DNA from: Coprococcus eutactus
Lineage (GTDB): Bacteria > Bacillota > Clostridia > Lachnospirales > Lachnospiraceae
Length of the DNA stretch: 64,000 nucleotides
Direction: 5' to 3'
Assembly: GCF_001404675.1 (NCBI RefSeq)
Contig: NZ_CYXU01000003.1
Coordinates: 62,001 to 126,000, forward strand
A program made the translations under genes and the position numbers. The notes beneath the pieces are model-generated. The model made no database searches. It was not told the DNA's origin and worked only from the letters and a program-made list of their open reading frames with translations. This document shows positions 35,205-43,913 of this stretch, one piece after another (the first letter of the stretch is position 1; each line of letters opens with the position of its first letter).

Positions 35205-35651
35205 TCACAGTACATTTTCGTCTACATGTTTTTTTAATGCTTCTGAAAAATCCTCTAATAGATTTATCCAGTCGCCATATTCAATGCCGGCAATATGTAA
35301 ATCTCCCCATGCCCGAATATGACAGTTACATACCATTCTACGTATAAGTTTCTCATCACACACATGCATATGCTCATATTGTTTCAGAAAATCATCTACT
35401 TCCTTCCATTGAGCATGATTACTCTCCTTTAACAAATCTCTTATTCGCATTGCCATAGTTTTTAGATTTGATTCCACATTTGCCTCCTCTGAACCTAACC
35501 ATTCTCCGTAAAACCATATATATGATTTTTCATACCAATCTTCATCATGAAGCTCTTCCATATATCCTATCTCTGGTAACTTTGTCACGATTGCATTATC
35601 CTTCAAATAGTAATATTCACTTTTATCTGCCAGATCCAGGTATTTTTTCAA
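35205..35651 (-). CDS. Chimeric cargo-array ORF
   Basis: A 148-residue frame beginning at a TTG with no ribosome site. Its first 20 residues (KKYLDLADKSEYYYLKDNA) are a copy of the C-terminal region of the HEAT-repeat gene (EKYLDLADESEYYYLKDNA at 36488-37159). From IVTKLPEIGYMEELHDEDWY onward the sequence belongs to another, unrecognised protein (SYIWFYGEWLGSEEANVESN, GIEYGDWINLLEDFSEALKK). The upstream frame is offset by one A in a run of six. It looks like a fusion formed by recombination between array members; whether it is expressed is doubtful. Confidence 0.5.
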   Translation of the reverse strand: MKKYLDLADKSEYYYLKDNAIVTKLPEIGYMEELHDEDWYEKSYIWFYGEWLGSEEANVESNLKTMAMRIRDLLKESNHAQWKEVDDFLKQYEHMHVCDEKLIRRMVCNCHIRAWGDLHIAGIEYGDWINLLEDFSEALKKHVDENVL

Positions 35652-35682
35652 GTTCGACTAATACATTAACTAAGATATTATT

Positions 35683-36002
35683 TTAATCAATTTTTATAAA
35701 ATATTTTTCATTACTATATTTGTCGTTATCCGATTCGATATACAAAAAAATTTCATCTTCGGATTCCCATTCAACCTTAAAGTATACTGTTTCATTATAT
35801 CCTGGTTTATTTGTTTCGAAAACCAATGTATCATCTTTAAAAATATATGGACGACTTACATAGTCATATCGTAGAGTTATAGAATAGTTACCACTAGGTG
35901 AATATATAACTTCATCTCTACTTGTTTCATATTCAATTTCACTTGTCGTACATCCGGTTAATACAAATAATACTAATATACATAACACAGCGTTTTTTTC
36001 AC
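35683..36002 (-). pseudogene. Small lipoprotein gene with a homopolymer frameshift
   Basis: The open frame (GTG 35988) gives VLCILVLFVLTGC then TTSEIEYETSRDEVIYSPSG and a beta-rich domain. The signal peptide lacks its charged start. Upstream, GGAGGT (36010-36015) precedes GTG AAA AAA..., and one more A in the A7 run (35993-35999) would join the two as VKKNAVLCILVLFVLTGC, a normal lipoprotein signal. The gene is thus off by one base at a slippage-prone tract: a real mutation, a phase-variable switch or a sequencing error. Confidence 0.6.
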
Positions 36003-36092
36003 CAGTTCTACCTCCAGTTCTGAGCTATAATTATATTTCGTACGGTCCATATACTATATTCTCATCCCACATCTTAGCAAACACACACTCCC

Positions 36093-36479
36093 TTAAAAGG
36101 ATCCTTGTCCATATATTTCGCCTTCTTTAATTTCTCCATTCTCTACTATCATCTCCACATTTTCAAACACGTTCATAAACACATGCTTTGCTTTTTCTAA
36201 AAGCCTATGGCACAGCTTCGGTTCCTCAAACAGAAAGCTTACACGCAATTCTATCCTTCTAACATTTGGATACTTTTCCTCATATTGTCCTGAATCTATG
36301 TACCAAATATATGTATTGAGTTTCTCCTGCAATAACAATAAATGTCGATTTATATCTGACCAGTCCATTCCATCTGCAAGAAGAAGTATCAAGCTGGAAG
36401 TATCCTGTTCATATGCCATGCCATCAATGGTGTCTGTGTTTTCAATATTCAACTTCTCATCGTTATTATCTAACTCCAT
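36093..36479 (-). CDS. DUF6572 domain-containing protein, copy 2
   Basis: A 128-residue protein with AATAGGAGAAGCT before its ATG, the ribosome site lying at the end of the HEAT gene. It carries SSLILLLADGMDWSDINRHL, LLLQEKLNTYIWYIDSGQYE and RIELRVSFLFEEPKLCHRLL, parallel to copy 1 (LQDKVNDYLDYIASGQIYE). The two differ greatly in sequence, so they may recognise different partners. The C-terminal FENVEMIVENGEIKEGEIYG is specific to this copy. Confidence 0.65.
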   Translation of the reverse strand: MELDNNDEKLNIENTDTIDGMAYEQDTSSLILLLADGMDWSDINRHLLLLQEKLNTYIWYIDSGQYEEKYPNVRRIELRVSFLFEEPKLCHRLLEKAKHVFMNVFENVEMIVENGEIKEGEIYGQGSF

Positions 36480-36487
36480 AGCTTCTC

Positions 36488-37159
36488 CTATTCCATCCTT
36501 TTGCGTATTTCCCTTGCATTATCCTTCAAATAATAATATTCGCTTTCATCCGCCAAATCCAGGTACTTTTCCAGCTCGGTTGAATGAATCATATGCAGTA
36601 CATGAAGCACCATTATTTTCTGATGCTCATGCCCAAAAGCATCATCCTTATATTTATCTCTCCATCAAAATTCTATTGCGTGCTCTTCTGCTTTGTCCGG
36701 ATGGATATATGCTAATGACTTTAGTGCCATACGCTGTGTATACTCATCATCAACCTGCAGGAAATCGAAGATTAAAGCTTTTATTTCATCCTTGCCATGA
36801 TAATCCTTTAGACTCTCTTCAAACTGCCACTTTGCATTTATATATTCAGTAAACAGCACCTTTTCACACAGTAAAGCATACCAATCAGGATATTTTAATA
36901 ACACCTCTATAATACGACTGCATTCATTATCTCTAGCAATTCCAAACAAGATATCATCAAGCATTTGCTCCGTAGCCTCATCGCAGGATGTATATTCTAT
37001 TATTTCGAGAATAACCTTATACATATCATCAAATTTATCTAATCCGATTCCCCATTCCCCGTTATCATTTCTTTCGCTCCAGTTGGGATATTTTTTATCT
37101 GCTTCTTTGACAAATTGGGCAACTGCTCTATGTAGTTTTCTTTCATAATCAGCAGACAT
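36488..37159 (-). pseudogene. HEAT-repeat-like immunity gene with internal stop
   Basis: The frame starts at ATG 37159 (MSADYERKLHRAVAQFVKEA) and runs 164 codons to a TGA at 36665-36667. It then continues in the same frame for 58 codons (WRDKYKDDAFGHEHQKIMVL, HVLHMIHSTELEKYLDLADE) to TAG at 36488. The protein is helical throughout, with repeat-like helix pairs (DEYTQRMALKSLAYIHPDKA), as in HEAT-type immunity proteins. The TGA truncates it by about a quarter. The lost tail is found copied at 34012-34060 and 35590-35651. Confidence 0.65.
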
Positions 37160-37261
37160 AATGTACCCCTTTCATTTACCGATAACTTTTCATAAATGAC
37201 CTGCTATTGCACGTTTCATAATGTTCACATCATTTTTACAGCAGATCTATCATATACAAAA

Positions 37262-37921
37262 TTATACTAGGTAAGATTTCTTTCTTCCTAAATCTGTCAC
37301 AAGGTAAGGATTATCCTTTTTCATGGCATCAACAAGCGGCTTAACTTTAGTCGGATCTGCCTTAAGCATTTCATACTCTTCACTGGTTATACCTACGAAT
37401 TGTAGGAAATCAACGCGACCATATATTGTATCAATTCCCGGCACCTCTGTATCCTCTACTGCAAGGATGGCTGTAATCAGTGAGTCTGCACCTACTTTTA
37501 TAGGGGTTCCCATATTTGACATAAAATGTCCGGGCTCAAACCAGCTTTCCTTTGTATAGGTGTATCTTCCAAGATTTCCAAGGAAATTTATCGCCCACAT
37601 ACAATCATCATCATTATCCGCTTTCAGTTTAAAAGTCATCTCGTACCCCCAGCGACTATATTTTCCACCAAAAGCTTCCTCATCAGCATAAAGCTCTGTC
37701 ATGCCAAAGGTTACAATATGCCGGTGTCCATGTGGCGACTTGTAAATTGAATATCCATCAATATATTCCGAACCGCCAAACATTGCTCTTGCCTCAATAT
37801 TAGTTCCATAATGATTTGGCTCCTGACCAGGATAACATTTAGCAAATGCTTCCTCAATGGCATCCCATCCAGGTGCATATTCTTCATCCTTAACCTTCTC
37901 TCTGAATTCTTCTATAGTCAT
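37262..37921 (-). CDS. Suppressor-of-fused (SUFU) domain protein
   Basis: The start is ATG 37921 after TATGGGGGGAAAAAGAA. The 219-residue product has the bacterial SUFU pattern: APGWDAIEEAFAKCYPGQEP, NHYGTNIEARAMFGGSEYID, GYSIYKSPHGHRHIVTFGMT, ELYADEEAFGGKYSRWGYEM, TFKLKADNDDDCMWAINFLG, and a C-terminal GRVDFLQFVGITSEEYEMLK. Bacterial SUFU proteins are established members of polymorphic-toxin immunity arrays. This is the first gene of the array in transcript order. A promoter in 37922-38060 is plausible but not defined. Confidence 0.85.
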   Translation of the reverse strand: MTIEEFREKVKDEEYAPGWDAIEEAFAKCYPGQEPNHYGTNIEARAMFGGSEYIDGYSIYKSPHGHRHIVTFGMTELYADEEAFGGKYSRWGYEMTFKLKADNDDDCMWAINFLGNLGRYTYTKESWFEPGHFMSNMGTPIKVGADSLITAILAVEDTEVPGIDTIYGRVDFLQFVGITSEEYEMLKADPTKVKPLVDAMKKDNPYLVTDLGRKKSYLV

Positions 37922-38065
37922 TTCTTTTTCCCCCCATACAATCATGAAACTTCAAATTAATTAAGCATGAATTTCCACATACTCATATTTATTATAACTT
38001 AATATCTGCTATTCACAATCTGAAATCCTATCAATTTACCATCCTCTAACAAGGGTTAGGAGCGA

Positions 38066-38572
38066 TTATCTCGCTCCTCTGCTTCTATCTACAGTTCTGG
38101 CTTCCTCGACCTTATGACAACGATTGCGGTAATCATACTCTTCCCGAAACTCATCATAAATTTCCATCTTGTACTGAATACTTGCAAGCTTAGCACCCAC
38201 ATAACCCAAACGTTCTTTAAATGCTTTAAACTCTGCTTCAAAATCATCCGTAGGTGCGGGAAGGATTCTTGCACGCTCCTCCAAAGAAAGTTCAGTGTAA
38301 TCAATCTGCTCAGATTTCTCTGCTTTTACTACAACATCCACGATTTGCTCCTCAGCCTTCGATTCCTGTGACACTGCATCCGTTTCATAAAAATCAGCAA
38401 CAACTTCTTCCACACTTATATCATTTATCTCAACCACAGATTCTTCATTCTCCGCAACCACTTCGTCAATAACAGGAGTCTCCGTATATGATGAAACAGC
38501 CTCTTCTCTCTTAGCCTGCTTTTCCTGCATTGCTTCAAATTCCACTCTGGTCATAATCGGTGTAGAAATCAT
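38066..38572 (-). CDS. Relaxase-associated acidic protein
   Basis: A 168-residue protein overlapping the 3' end of the relaxase gene. The first 110 residues are acidic and low complexity (ENEESVVEINDISVEEVVAD). The last 50 are helical and basic (FKAFKERLGYVGAKLASIQY, KVEEARTVDRSRGAR). No family is recognised. Genes in this place, translationally coupled to a relaxase, are common in clostridial mobilizable elements and may help relaxosome assembly. The exact start (38572 or ATG 38554) is not fixed by a ribosome site. Confidence 0.55.
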   Translation of the reverse strand: MISTPIMTRVEFEAMQEKQAKREEAVSSYTETPVIDEVVAENEESVVEINDISVEEVVADFYETDAVSQESKAEEQIVDVVVKAEKSEQIDYTELSLEERARILPAPTDDFEAEFKAFKERLGYVGAKLASIQYKMEIYDEFREEYDYRNRCHKVEEARTVDRSRGAR

Positions 38573-39719
38573 TTCTGCTTGTAGCTGTTTTCCAGTCCAC
38601 TATTTCCTGACCTTCCAGATAGTCCAGATAAGCATTATTCCACTCTTTTCTGTCCATTTCATCCAGATAAAGATTGAATCTACGGCTATTGCGTTCAGCC
38701 ACACGATTTCTTATGGCTGATATCCCTTCCCTCTTTTTCAGTTCTTCTGCCTGTTTTCGCTTCTTCTCCTGCTCTGACTGAATCAATGCCTCAATCTCTG
38801 CTTCCATCTGCTTCATGGCAAGGTCTTTTGCTTCCCTTTCTGCAACAAAACCTCTAATCCTGTCCGCAAGCTCTGCCTTTCCGTACCCTTCTCCCAGCTT
38901 ATTACCTCGGATTCCTTTCTTCATATCCGGCATGGCAAAAGTCACAGTTTTATTCGTAACTCTAATCGTCCAGTGGTAAATTGCACGCAGATACTCTATC
39001 AGCTGTTCAAATGAATTTACCGTCGGCAGAATCTTGTCAATGGTATTTCTTATAAGTTCCCGGTCGGAAGTAACTCCCACACCGTCTGATGCATTCTTAT
39101 CCATAAGGCGTTTTTCCACCCAGTAATTATCCTTATGCTTTCTGGCAAGTAAATCCGCCTGCCCCAATCCCAGACGGATACACTTATCCATTACCCACTT
39201 TTTTGCATGATACATCATCTTACCAGTGCTTTTATGCTTACAGCACTGCTTCCACTCGCATGGTTTATCGTGCCATATGCTTTTCCTGCCGGGGAATTTC
39301 CGCACGGAATTAATAACCATGTGAATGTGCATATTCCGGCTGTTATTATGACCGTCTGGATGCACTGCAACTACTGCCTGATGCCCCGGAGCAAACTCTG
39401 CAAGCCACTTCTTTCCAAACTCCATTGCCTGTTCCATTGTAATATCATCCTCCGGTTCAAAGCTGATAATATAATGATGTGCCTTTACATCATTCACAGA
39501 ATTGTTCTTTCCATAAAATCTGTTGGTTTCAATACACTCTGCACCAAAACTGTCCACATCACAATTCACGCCATCAATCAGATAGTTTTCACGCTCCATA
39601 ATCCTGCCCTTTCCATCCAGAATGGGCTTATTAGTATATTCATCAAACTGACAGGTCAGATACTCCACTGCATCAGAATAAAATCTGTTCTTTACTGAAA
39701 TATGCTTCAATATCGCCAT
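38535..39719 (-). CDS. Relaxase/mobilization nuclease
   Basis: A 394-residue MobA/VirD2-type relaxase. The N-terminal nuclease domain shows NDVKAHHYIISFEPEDDITM, AEFAPGHQAVVAVHPDGHNN and SRNMHIHMVINSVRKFPGRK with the HxH metal-binding histidines (around residue 133). The C-terminal part is helical and charged (KQMEAEIEALIQSEQEKKRK). It should nick the transfer origin and lead the strand during conjugative mobilization. It overlaps MobC upstream (TAATG overlap). No coupling protein or type IV secretion genes lie nearby, so transfer depends on a helper. Confidence 0.92.
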   Translation of the reverse strand: MAILKHISVKNRFYSDAVEYLTCQFDEYTNKPILDGKGRIMERENYLIDGVNCDVDSFGAECIETNRFYGKNNSVNDVKAHHYIISFEPEDDITMEQAMEFGKKWLAEFAPGHQAVVAVHPDGHNNSRNMHIHMVINSVRKFPGRKSIWHDKPCEWKQCCKHKSTGKMMYHAKKWVMDKCIRLGLGQADLLARKHKDNYWVEKRLMDKNASDGVGVTSDRELIRNTIDKILPTVNSFEQLIEYLRAIYHWTIRVTNKTVTFAMPDMKKGIRGNKLGEGYGKAELADRIRGFVAEREAKDLAMKQMEAEIEALIQSEQEKKRKQAEELKKREGISAIRNRVAERNSRRFNLYLDEMDRKEWNNAYLDYLEGQEIVDWKTATSRNDFYTDYDQSGI

Positions 39720-40111
39720 TAGCTCTCACCATCCTTTCCGCTTTTACGCCTGCGTTTTTTACCACAAGCCACATCTTCCAATGCCGGCAGAATCTTAAAC
39801 TTCAAATCAAGCAGCTCCCTTACGGCTTCCTTTACTTCATAATAAACGCTGCAAAAATCGCCACCACCATTCAAATGCTTTGCTATCTGATTCAGATTCG
39901 AGCCAATCTTTCCAAGCTGCATGGAATACTCCCTTAAAAGACCGGTATCTCCATAGCAAGGCAGTTTCCTGCCCAAAGCACATCGTCTCATATATTCTGA
40001 AGTGGTAAGCCCGGTTTTTCTCGCTTTTTCCTCAATCAGTTCCTTATCCTCTGCGGAAATACGCATAGACATTAAAGCCATATTCTCTTTCTTTTTATCT
40101 GTCTTTCCCAT
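39719..40111 (-). CDS. mobC: MobC-type relaxosome protein
   Basis: The start is ATG 40111 after TTGGAGGTTTTGT; a longer frame to 40297 lacks support. The 130-residue product has a ribbon-helix-helix start (MALMSMRISAEDKELIEEKA, RKTGLTTSEYMRRCALGRK) and the MobC motif LGKIGSNLNQIAKHLNGG near the middle, then a basic C-terminus (GKKRRRKSGKDG). MobC proteins bind the transfer origin and help the relaxase open it. Its stop and the relaxase start overlap, so the two are co-translated. Confidence 0.9.
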   Translation of the reverse strand: MGKTDKKKENMALMSMRISAEDKELIEEKARKTGLTTSEYMRRCALGRKLPCYGDTGLLREYSMQLGKIGSNLNQIAKHLNGGGDFCSVYYEVKEAVRELLDLKFKILPALEDVACGKKRRRKSGKDGES

Positions 40112-40881
40112 ACAAAACCTCCAATCTGACAAAACAAAAAGCAGGCAATTTCTCACCTGCTTCTCATGTCCTAAAACTGTTATATTGTTAATTGCTACTC
40201 CTGTAGAAATAATAATGCTGCCGTATACGGCAGATGCTTTTCGCCGTCGCTTTCGCTCCTCCCTCTGGTCTACGCTCACTCCCCTATGGTCGCTCACGGA
40301 TACACTCGCACGGCTCGTGAATATCTCCTACTGAAATTTCTAGCGGCTCGCAAGCTCACAGTAAACTGTTCGCTGTCGCGGCAGTCGCCAAATGAGAATG
40401 CAAGCATTCTCGCTTGGCTCGTTGCCCGCGCATATATCTGCTCGCCGGTTATATAGAAATCTGTCATACACCCGTCTTACAGAAAATCCACCAAACACGC
40501 TTTCCATATGAAATCCTGCTACAGCTCTGCGCATCATTTCTAAAAGAAATCCTATTTCCACTGATGCGTGCCGACCTAAGTCGGCACAAGCTCCGGATAC
40601 GTCGCATAAGGTAGAGCAAGTTCCGCCCTGTATATACACGGGCAGGAACTTGTTGGGGATTTGGCATCCCCAAGCCCCAGCTTCTTTCGCCTTGCGGTCA
40701 AAAAAATAAAGCCTGCAAGCAGACTTTATTTTATGCCGAAGGCTTAGCCGGCTCCGTAAGAAACTCATATGACACTTTTTCCCATAGAAAAAGGTCTGTT
40801 CTACAAATAAGGCAAATGTGTATTACATCGCACCTTTTTGTAAGACAGTCCGTCATACGCTCTTTTCTTACGCTGTCCGTC
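40112..40881. other. Structured gene-free region, likely contains the transfer origin
   Basis: About 770 bases without a credible gene. They hold several inverted repeats: GCAGG...CCTGC (40141-40160), the perfect palindrome CTGCCGTATACGGCAG (40218-40233), TTGGGGAT/ATCCCCAA (40653-40673), and AAAATAAAG-CTGC/GCAG-CTTTATTTT (40703-40732). An open frame at 40340-40768 is rich in Arg and Cys with no ribosome site. Its place just upstream of mobC fits an oriT; the nick site was not identified. Confidence 0.5.
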
Positions 40882-41424
40882 TTAATCATCATCCATATCA
40901 AACAGATTACCCAGCTTACTCTTCGTGTCATTATCCATACCATTGAAATCATCTGTTTTCAACTCATCATCAGGCACCTGTGTCTCAGTCGTAGATGACA
41001 CCATGTTGGGAACATTAGTTGACATACCATTCACTGGTACTTTCATACCGATAACAGTAGAATTCATATATCCTCCGGTTAAAGGCTGTGTCCCCTGCAT
41101 CAAATTCATGGTACCCATATTCATCTGTTGCATCATGGCTCCCATCACTCCTGCAAAGGTATTATTTGCCACATTCTGTGATGTTTCCTGCACAACCTTT
41201 GCAAATTCCTCCGCTGCTTTATGAATTGCTTCGTCCATCCACTGGGTAGCTTCCTTTTCTTTGACACCTTTTTCCTCCTGCACCATAGCAGTAATTAATG
41301 CCTGCTTGATGAGCTCTGTCTGATTCATATATCCCGGCTGGCTGGATTTTTCTTCCAGCCATGCAAGGATTTTTCTGTCACTTGCACATTTCGGATTTAG
41401 CCGAAAGGATATTGAATTTCCCAT
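40882..41424 (-). CDS. ParR-like ribbon-helix-helix partition protein
   Basis: A 180-residue protein with ATAGGAGGTACCT before its ATG. The first 55 residues form an RHH DNA-binding unit (ISFRLNPKCASDRKILAWLE, GYMNQTELIKQALITAMVQE). A helical region and a Met/Asn/Gly-rich low-complexity linker follow (AGVMGAMMQQMNMGTMNLMQ). The acidic C-terminal tail ends FDMDDD. It lies nine bases after the ParM-like gene, the place of ParR, which binds parC and caps ParM filaments. No family name is certain. Confidence 0.75.
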   Translation of the reverse strand: MGNSISFRLNPKCASDRKILAWLEEKSSQPGYMNQTELIKQALITAMVQEEKGVKEKEATQWMDEAIHKAAEEFAKVVQETSQNVANNTFAGVMGAMMQQMNMGTMNLMQGTQPLTGGYMNSTVIGMKVPVNGMSTNVPNMVSSTTETQVPDDELKTDDFNGMDNDTKSKLGNLFDMDDD

Positions 41425-41433
41425 AGGTACCTC

Positions 41434-42360
41434 CTATCCCAGATTATCAGCAAGATAACGATAACCAATTGCATTTGCCTTCACATCCGTTACATACTGG
41501 ATATTTCTACCCTTTGTTCTACCAAAACGCTTCATCACACATGCACCACCGCCCACATACACAATATTCTCATGGGCAAGGTCTACCTTAATCTCACGAA
41601 GCTTTGCTTCCACATCGTCAGCATACTGCTGCAATCCCTTTTCAATAAATGGAATAAAATCAGCATTTACATTGGACTGTTTTCCACGGATAACATCAAT
41701 AATATCATCCTCCGGAATTTCACAGCGAAGTGTAGGTAAGGCATCCTTTTTAATACGCTCAATGGTGGTAATCAGTCCCAGCTCATAGGTGTAAGCGTCC
41801 TTATCCATAGGAATTTTATCTCTGACACTAAGCACATCCAGTGTCCAAGAACCCAAATCCACACATCTGAGTCTGTCCATATCTCCCATACGGTTTGCAA
41901 TAGCCGCATAACACTGGGCATAAATCTTAACCTTATCCATATAAAAAGAATAATGCACTCCCTCAAAGTTAAAAGAAATGCGTTCCTTATGCCATAGATA
42001 ATCACGAAACTCCTTACGCTCCGCACCAAACAGGGTAAGTGGCACACCTGCATACAGTTCCACATGCTCTGCCTGTGCCTTACCCTGATACTTAAGCTCC
42101 TTGGCAATCCCTGCCAAGGTCAGCAAAAAGTAATTCTCATTCTCGGTCTTAGTTGCCTGCTTTCCAAGTCTGCCCTGACCCACAATATACTTCTTACCCT
42201 TATATTCCAAAAGTCCGTGATTGGTCAGTGGCGTATATTCTACAGGCACCACCGAAGTTTCCATAAAAGTATGCTCGCCCTTAATGGAACTCCAGCCGTG
42301 ATCCAGTGCAATCCTAACAGGTGCCTCAAATGTTTCAGTCATAAATAAATTCTCTCTCAT
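41434..42360 (-). CDS. ParM/StbA-like actin-type partition ATPase
   Basis: The start is ATG 42360 after GAAAGAGAGGATTTT. The 308-residue product shows an actin-like fold: ALDHGWSSIKGEHTFMETSV (phosphate 1-like), GKKYIVGQGRLGKQATKTEN, then RCVDLGSWTLDVLSVRD (phosphate 2) and NIVYVGGGACVMKRFG (adenosine motif). ParM polymerises to push plasmid copies apart. Finding it on an integrated element suggests a plasmid or extrachromosomal stage. It is followed by the ParR-like gene. Confidence 0.85.
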   Translation of the reverse strand: MRENLFMTETFEAPVRIALDHGWSSIKGEHTFMETSVVPVEYTPLTNHGLLEYKGKKYIVGQGRLGKQATKTENENYFLLTLAGIAKELKYQGKAQAEHVELYAGVPLTLFGAERKEFRDYLWHKERISFNFEGVHYSFYMDKVKIYAQCYAAIANRMGDMDRLRCVDLGSWTLDVLSVRDKIPMDKDAYTYELGLITTIERIKKDALPTLRCEIPEDDIIDVIRGKQSNVNADFIPFIEKGLQQYADDVEAKLREIKVDLAHENIVYVGGGACVMKRFGRTKGRNIQYVTDVKANAIGYRYLADNLG

Positions 42361-42418
42361 AAAATCCTCTCTTTCTCCCGTTCTTCCGGTCTGCAAATAA
42401 TTGTTGTTCTGTTCCTTG

Positions 42419-42811
42419 TTAGTGATACTGGTATACAATCTCTCCATAAATAACCTCCTCCGCAAGCTGTTTAGCCTGCTCTCTTAATTTCCACATTTCC
42501 ATTGTGGAGTTAGTGTCTTTCGGTTTATGTGATGCCAAATACCTATTCATAATTGAATCCAACATCTCATAAACCTGCTCATTTACTTCCTGTGCCTTAC
42601 GATGAAGCTGCCCCATACGGATATGGTGGCGGTATCGGTCTATATGATTTTCTTTCATATAAGAAATCCAAATCAGACCATATTTTCCCACATCAGTGAT
42701 TGTGACGGATAAAGTATTATCCGAACACTCACTAATATTGGGATACAAAATGCCATCCACCGTTCTGTATGTTCCGCCCATAGCTTCAAATATAGATAAT
42801 TCATTGCTCAT
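42419..42811 (-). CDS. tnpV: TnpV family transposon protein
   Basis: A 130-residue protein after TAGGAGGTCGTTAAG. It matches TnpV of Tn4451-like elements: IFEAMGGTYRTVDGILYPNI, then KYGLIWISYMKENHIDRYRH, and the end AKQLAEEVIYGEIVYQY. The role of TnpV is unknown and it is dispensable for Tn4451 transposition. It sits between parB and parM on the same strand and is probably co-transcribed with them. Confidence 0.85.
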   Translation of the reverse strand: MSNELSIFEAMGGTYRTVDGILYPNISECSDNTLSVTITDVGKYGLIWISYMKENHIDRYRHHIRMGQLHRKAQEVNEQVYEMLDSIMNRYLASHKPKDTNSTMEMWKLREQAKQLAEEVIYGEIVYQYH

Positions 42812-42823
42812 CTTAACGACCTC

Positions 42824-43855
42824 CTATCTTACTTTACCCCGGCTGGTACCAATACCCTTTGTTTTATCAAGTTGCTGTTTTTCATGCCATTCCTTTAAAA
42901 GCTGTTCAATCAACGCTGTTTTCTGCTTATGTGTATATCCTTCCGGAAAATACTTCTCCACAGCATCTGCACGCAATTTAATCTGTTCTCTCTGGTTTGG
43001 CTTTTCCTGCTCTAATATGAGAAACATTACATCCATATCCAGCTCTCCATACTGACTCATTCGCTTTATACGATTAGCCTGAGATAATGACGGTGTGCAT
43101 TGCTCCATATCCATAACTTCATAAAGTTCATACTGCTGTTCCTCTGTCAGATAGGAAAGTTCCACCGCAATGGTAAAAGCAATCTTTCCATCATCTACCA
43201 TATCAAGAAGCTTAGGGATGAGATTGGTAAGACGAATATAACGTGATATTTGCCTTTGACTTTCTCCTGTCTGCATTGCCAATGATTGATTACTTCTTAT
43301 AATTGCATCTTCGACGCTTTTATCTTGCAACAACATCCATTTTCCATCAGCATCATATCCACCAGCCAATGAATGCGTTTGTAATGTAGGATTTTCTAAC
43401 TTTTCGCCAACTTGGCAAAAAGTTAAATCAGTCCTCGCCCCCTGCCTCTTCATCGCATCAAGCTTCATCTTATAAGCAAATGCCTTTTCACTTGGTTTCA
43501 AATGTTCTCTTTGCAGGTTACTGTCTACCATAGCTATAACTGCCTGATTATCATCAAGTTCTCTGATTACCACAGGCATTACATCAAGACCTGCCCATTT
43601 ACTGGCAGCCTTTCTTCTATGCCCGGCAATCAGCTCATAGCCGCCTTCTGCTCTCGGTCTTGCCAATGCTGGAACAATGACACCCTCTTTTTCAATACTC
43701 TGCATCAGCTCAAAAAGTGCCATATCATTTTCTACCTTAAAGGGATGCCCCTCAAAGTCGTGTAAATCCGCAATGGGAACCATCTTTATATCCGTTTCAG
43801 CCATTGCATTGTGGTCTTGTTGCGAACAAGAATACAATTCTTCCTTTTTCTTCAT
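42824..43855 (-). CDS. ParB/RepB/Spo0J family partition protein
   Basis: A 343-residue protein with TAGGAGGTAATTGAATTT before ATG. The ParB nuclease-like domain is clear: MVPIADLHDFEGHPFKVEND, ARPRAEGGYELIAGHRRKAA, MVDSNLQREHLKPSEKAFAY. The central HTH follows (GESQRQISRYIRLTNLIPKL, IAFTIAVELSYLTEEQQYEL). It is the first gene of the minus-strand operon parB-tnpV-parM-parR at the right edge of the element. There is no ParA partner, so it may act as a regulator or CTP-dependent clamp for the ParM system. Confidence 0.9.
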   Translation of the reverse strand: MKKKEELYSCSQQDHNAMAETDIKMVPIADLHDFEGHPFKVENDMALFELMQSIEKEGVIVPALARPRAEGGYELIAGHRRKAASKWAGLDVMPVVIRELDDNQAVIAMVDSNLQREHLKPSEKAFAYKMKLDAMKRQGARTDLTFCQVGEKLENPTLQTHSLAGGYDADGKWMLLQDKSVEDAIIRSNQSLAMQTGESQRQISRYIRLTNLIPKLLDMVDDGKIAFTIAVELSYLTEEQQYELYEVMDMEQCTPSLSQANRIKRMSQYGELDMDVMFLILEQEKPNQREQIKLRADAVEKYFPEGYTHKQKTALIEQLLKEWHEKQQLDKTKGIGTSRGKVR

Positions 43856-43913
43856 AAATTCAATTACCTCCTAAAAAATACTGTTTGCCAGATAATCTCT
43901 GTCAAAACAAAAC

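Noticed and set aside
40340-40768. A 142-codon open frame on the minus strand upstream of the mob genes
   Set aside because: There is no ribosome site, it has an odd Arg/Cys-rich composition and it spans several inverted repeats. It fits a structured noncoding region better.
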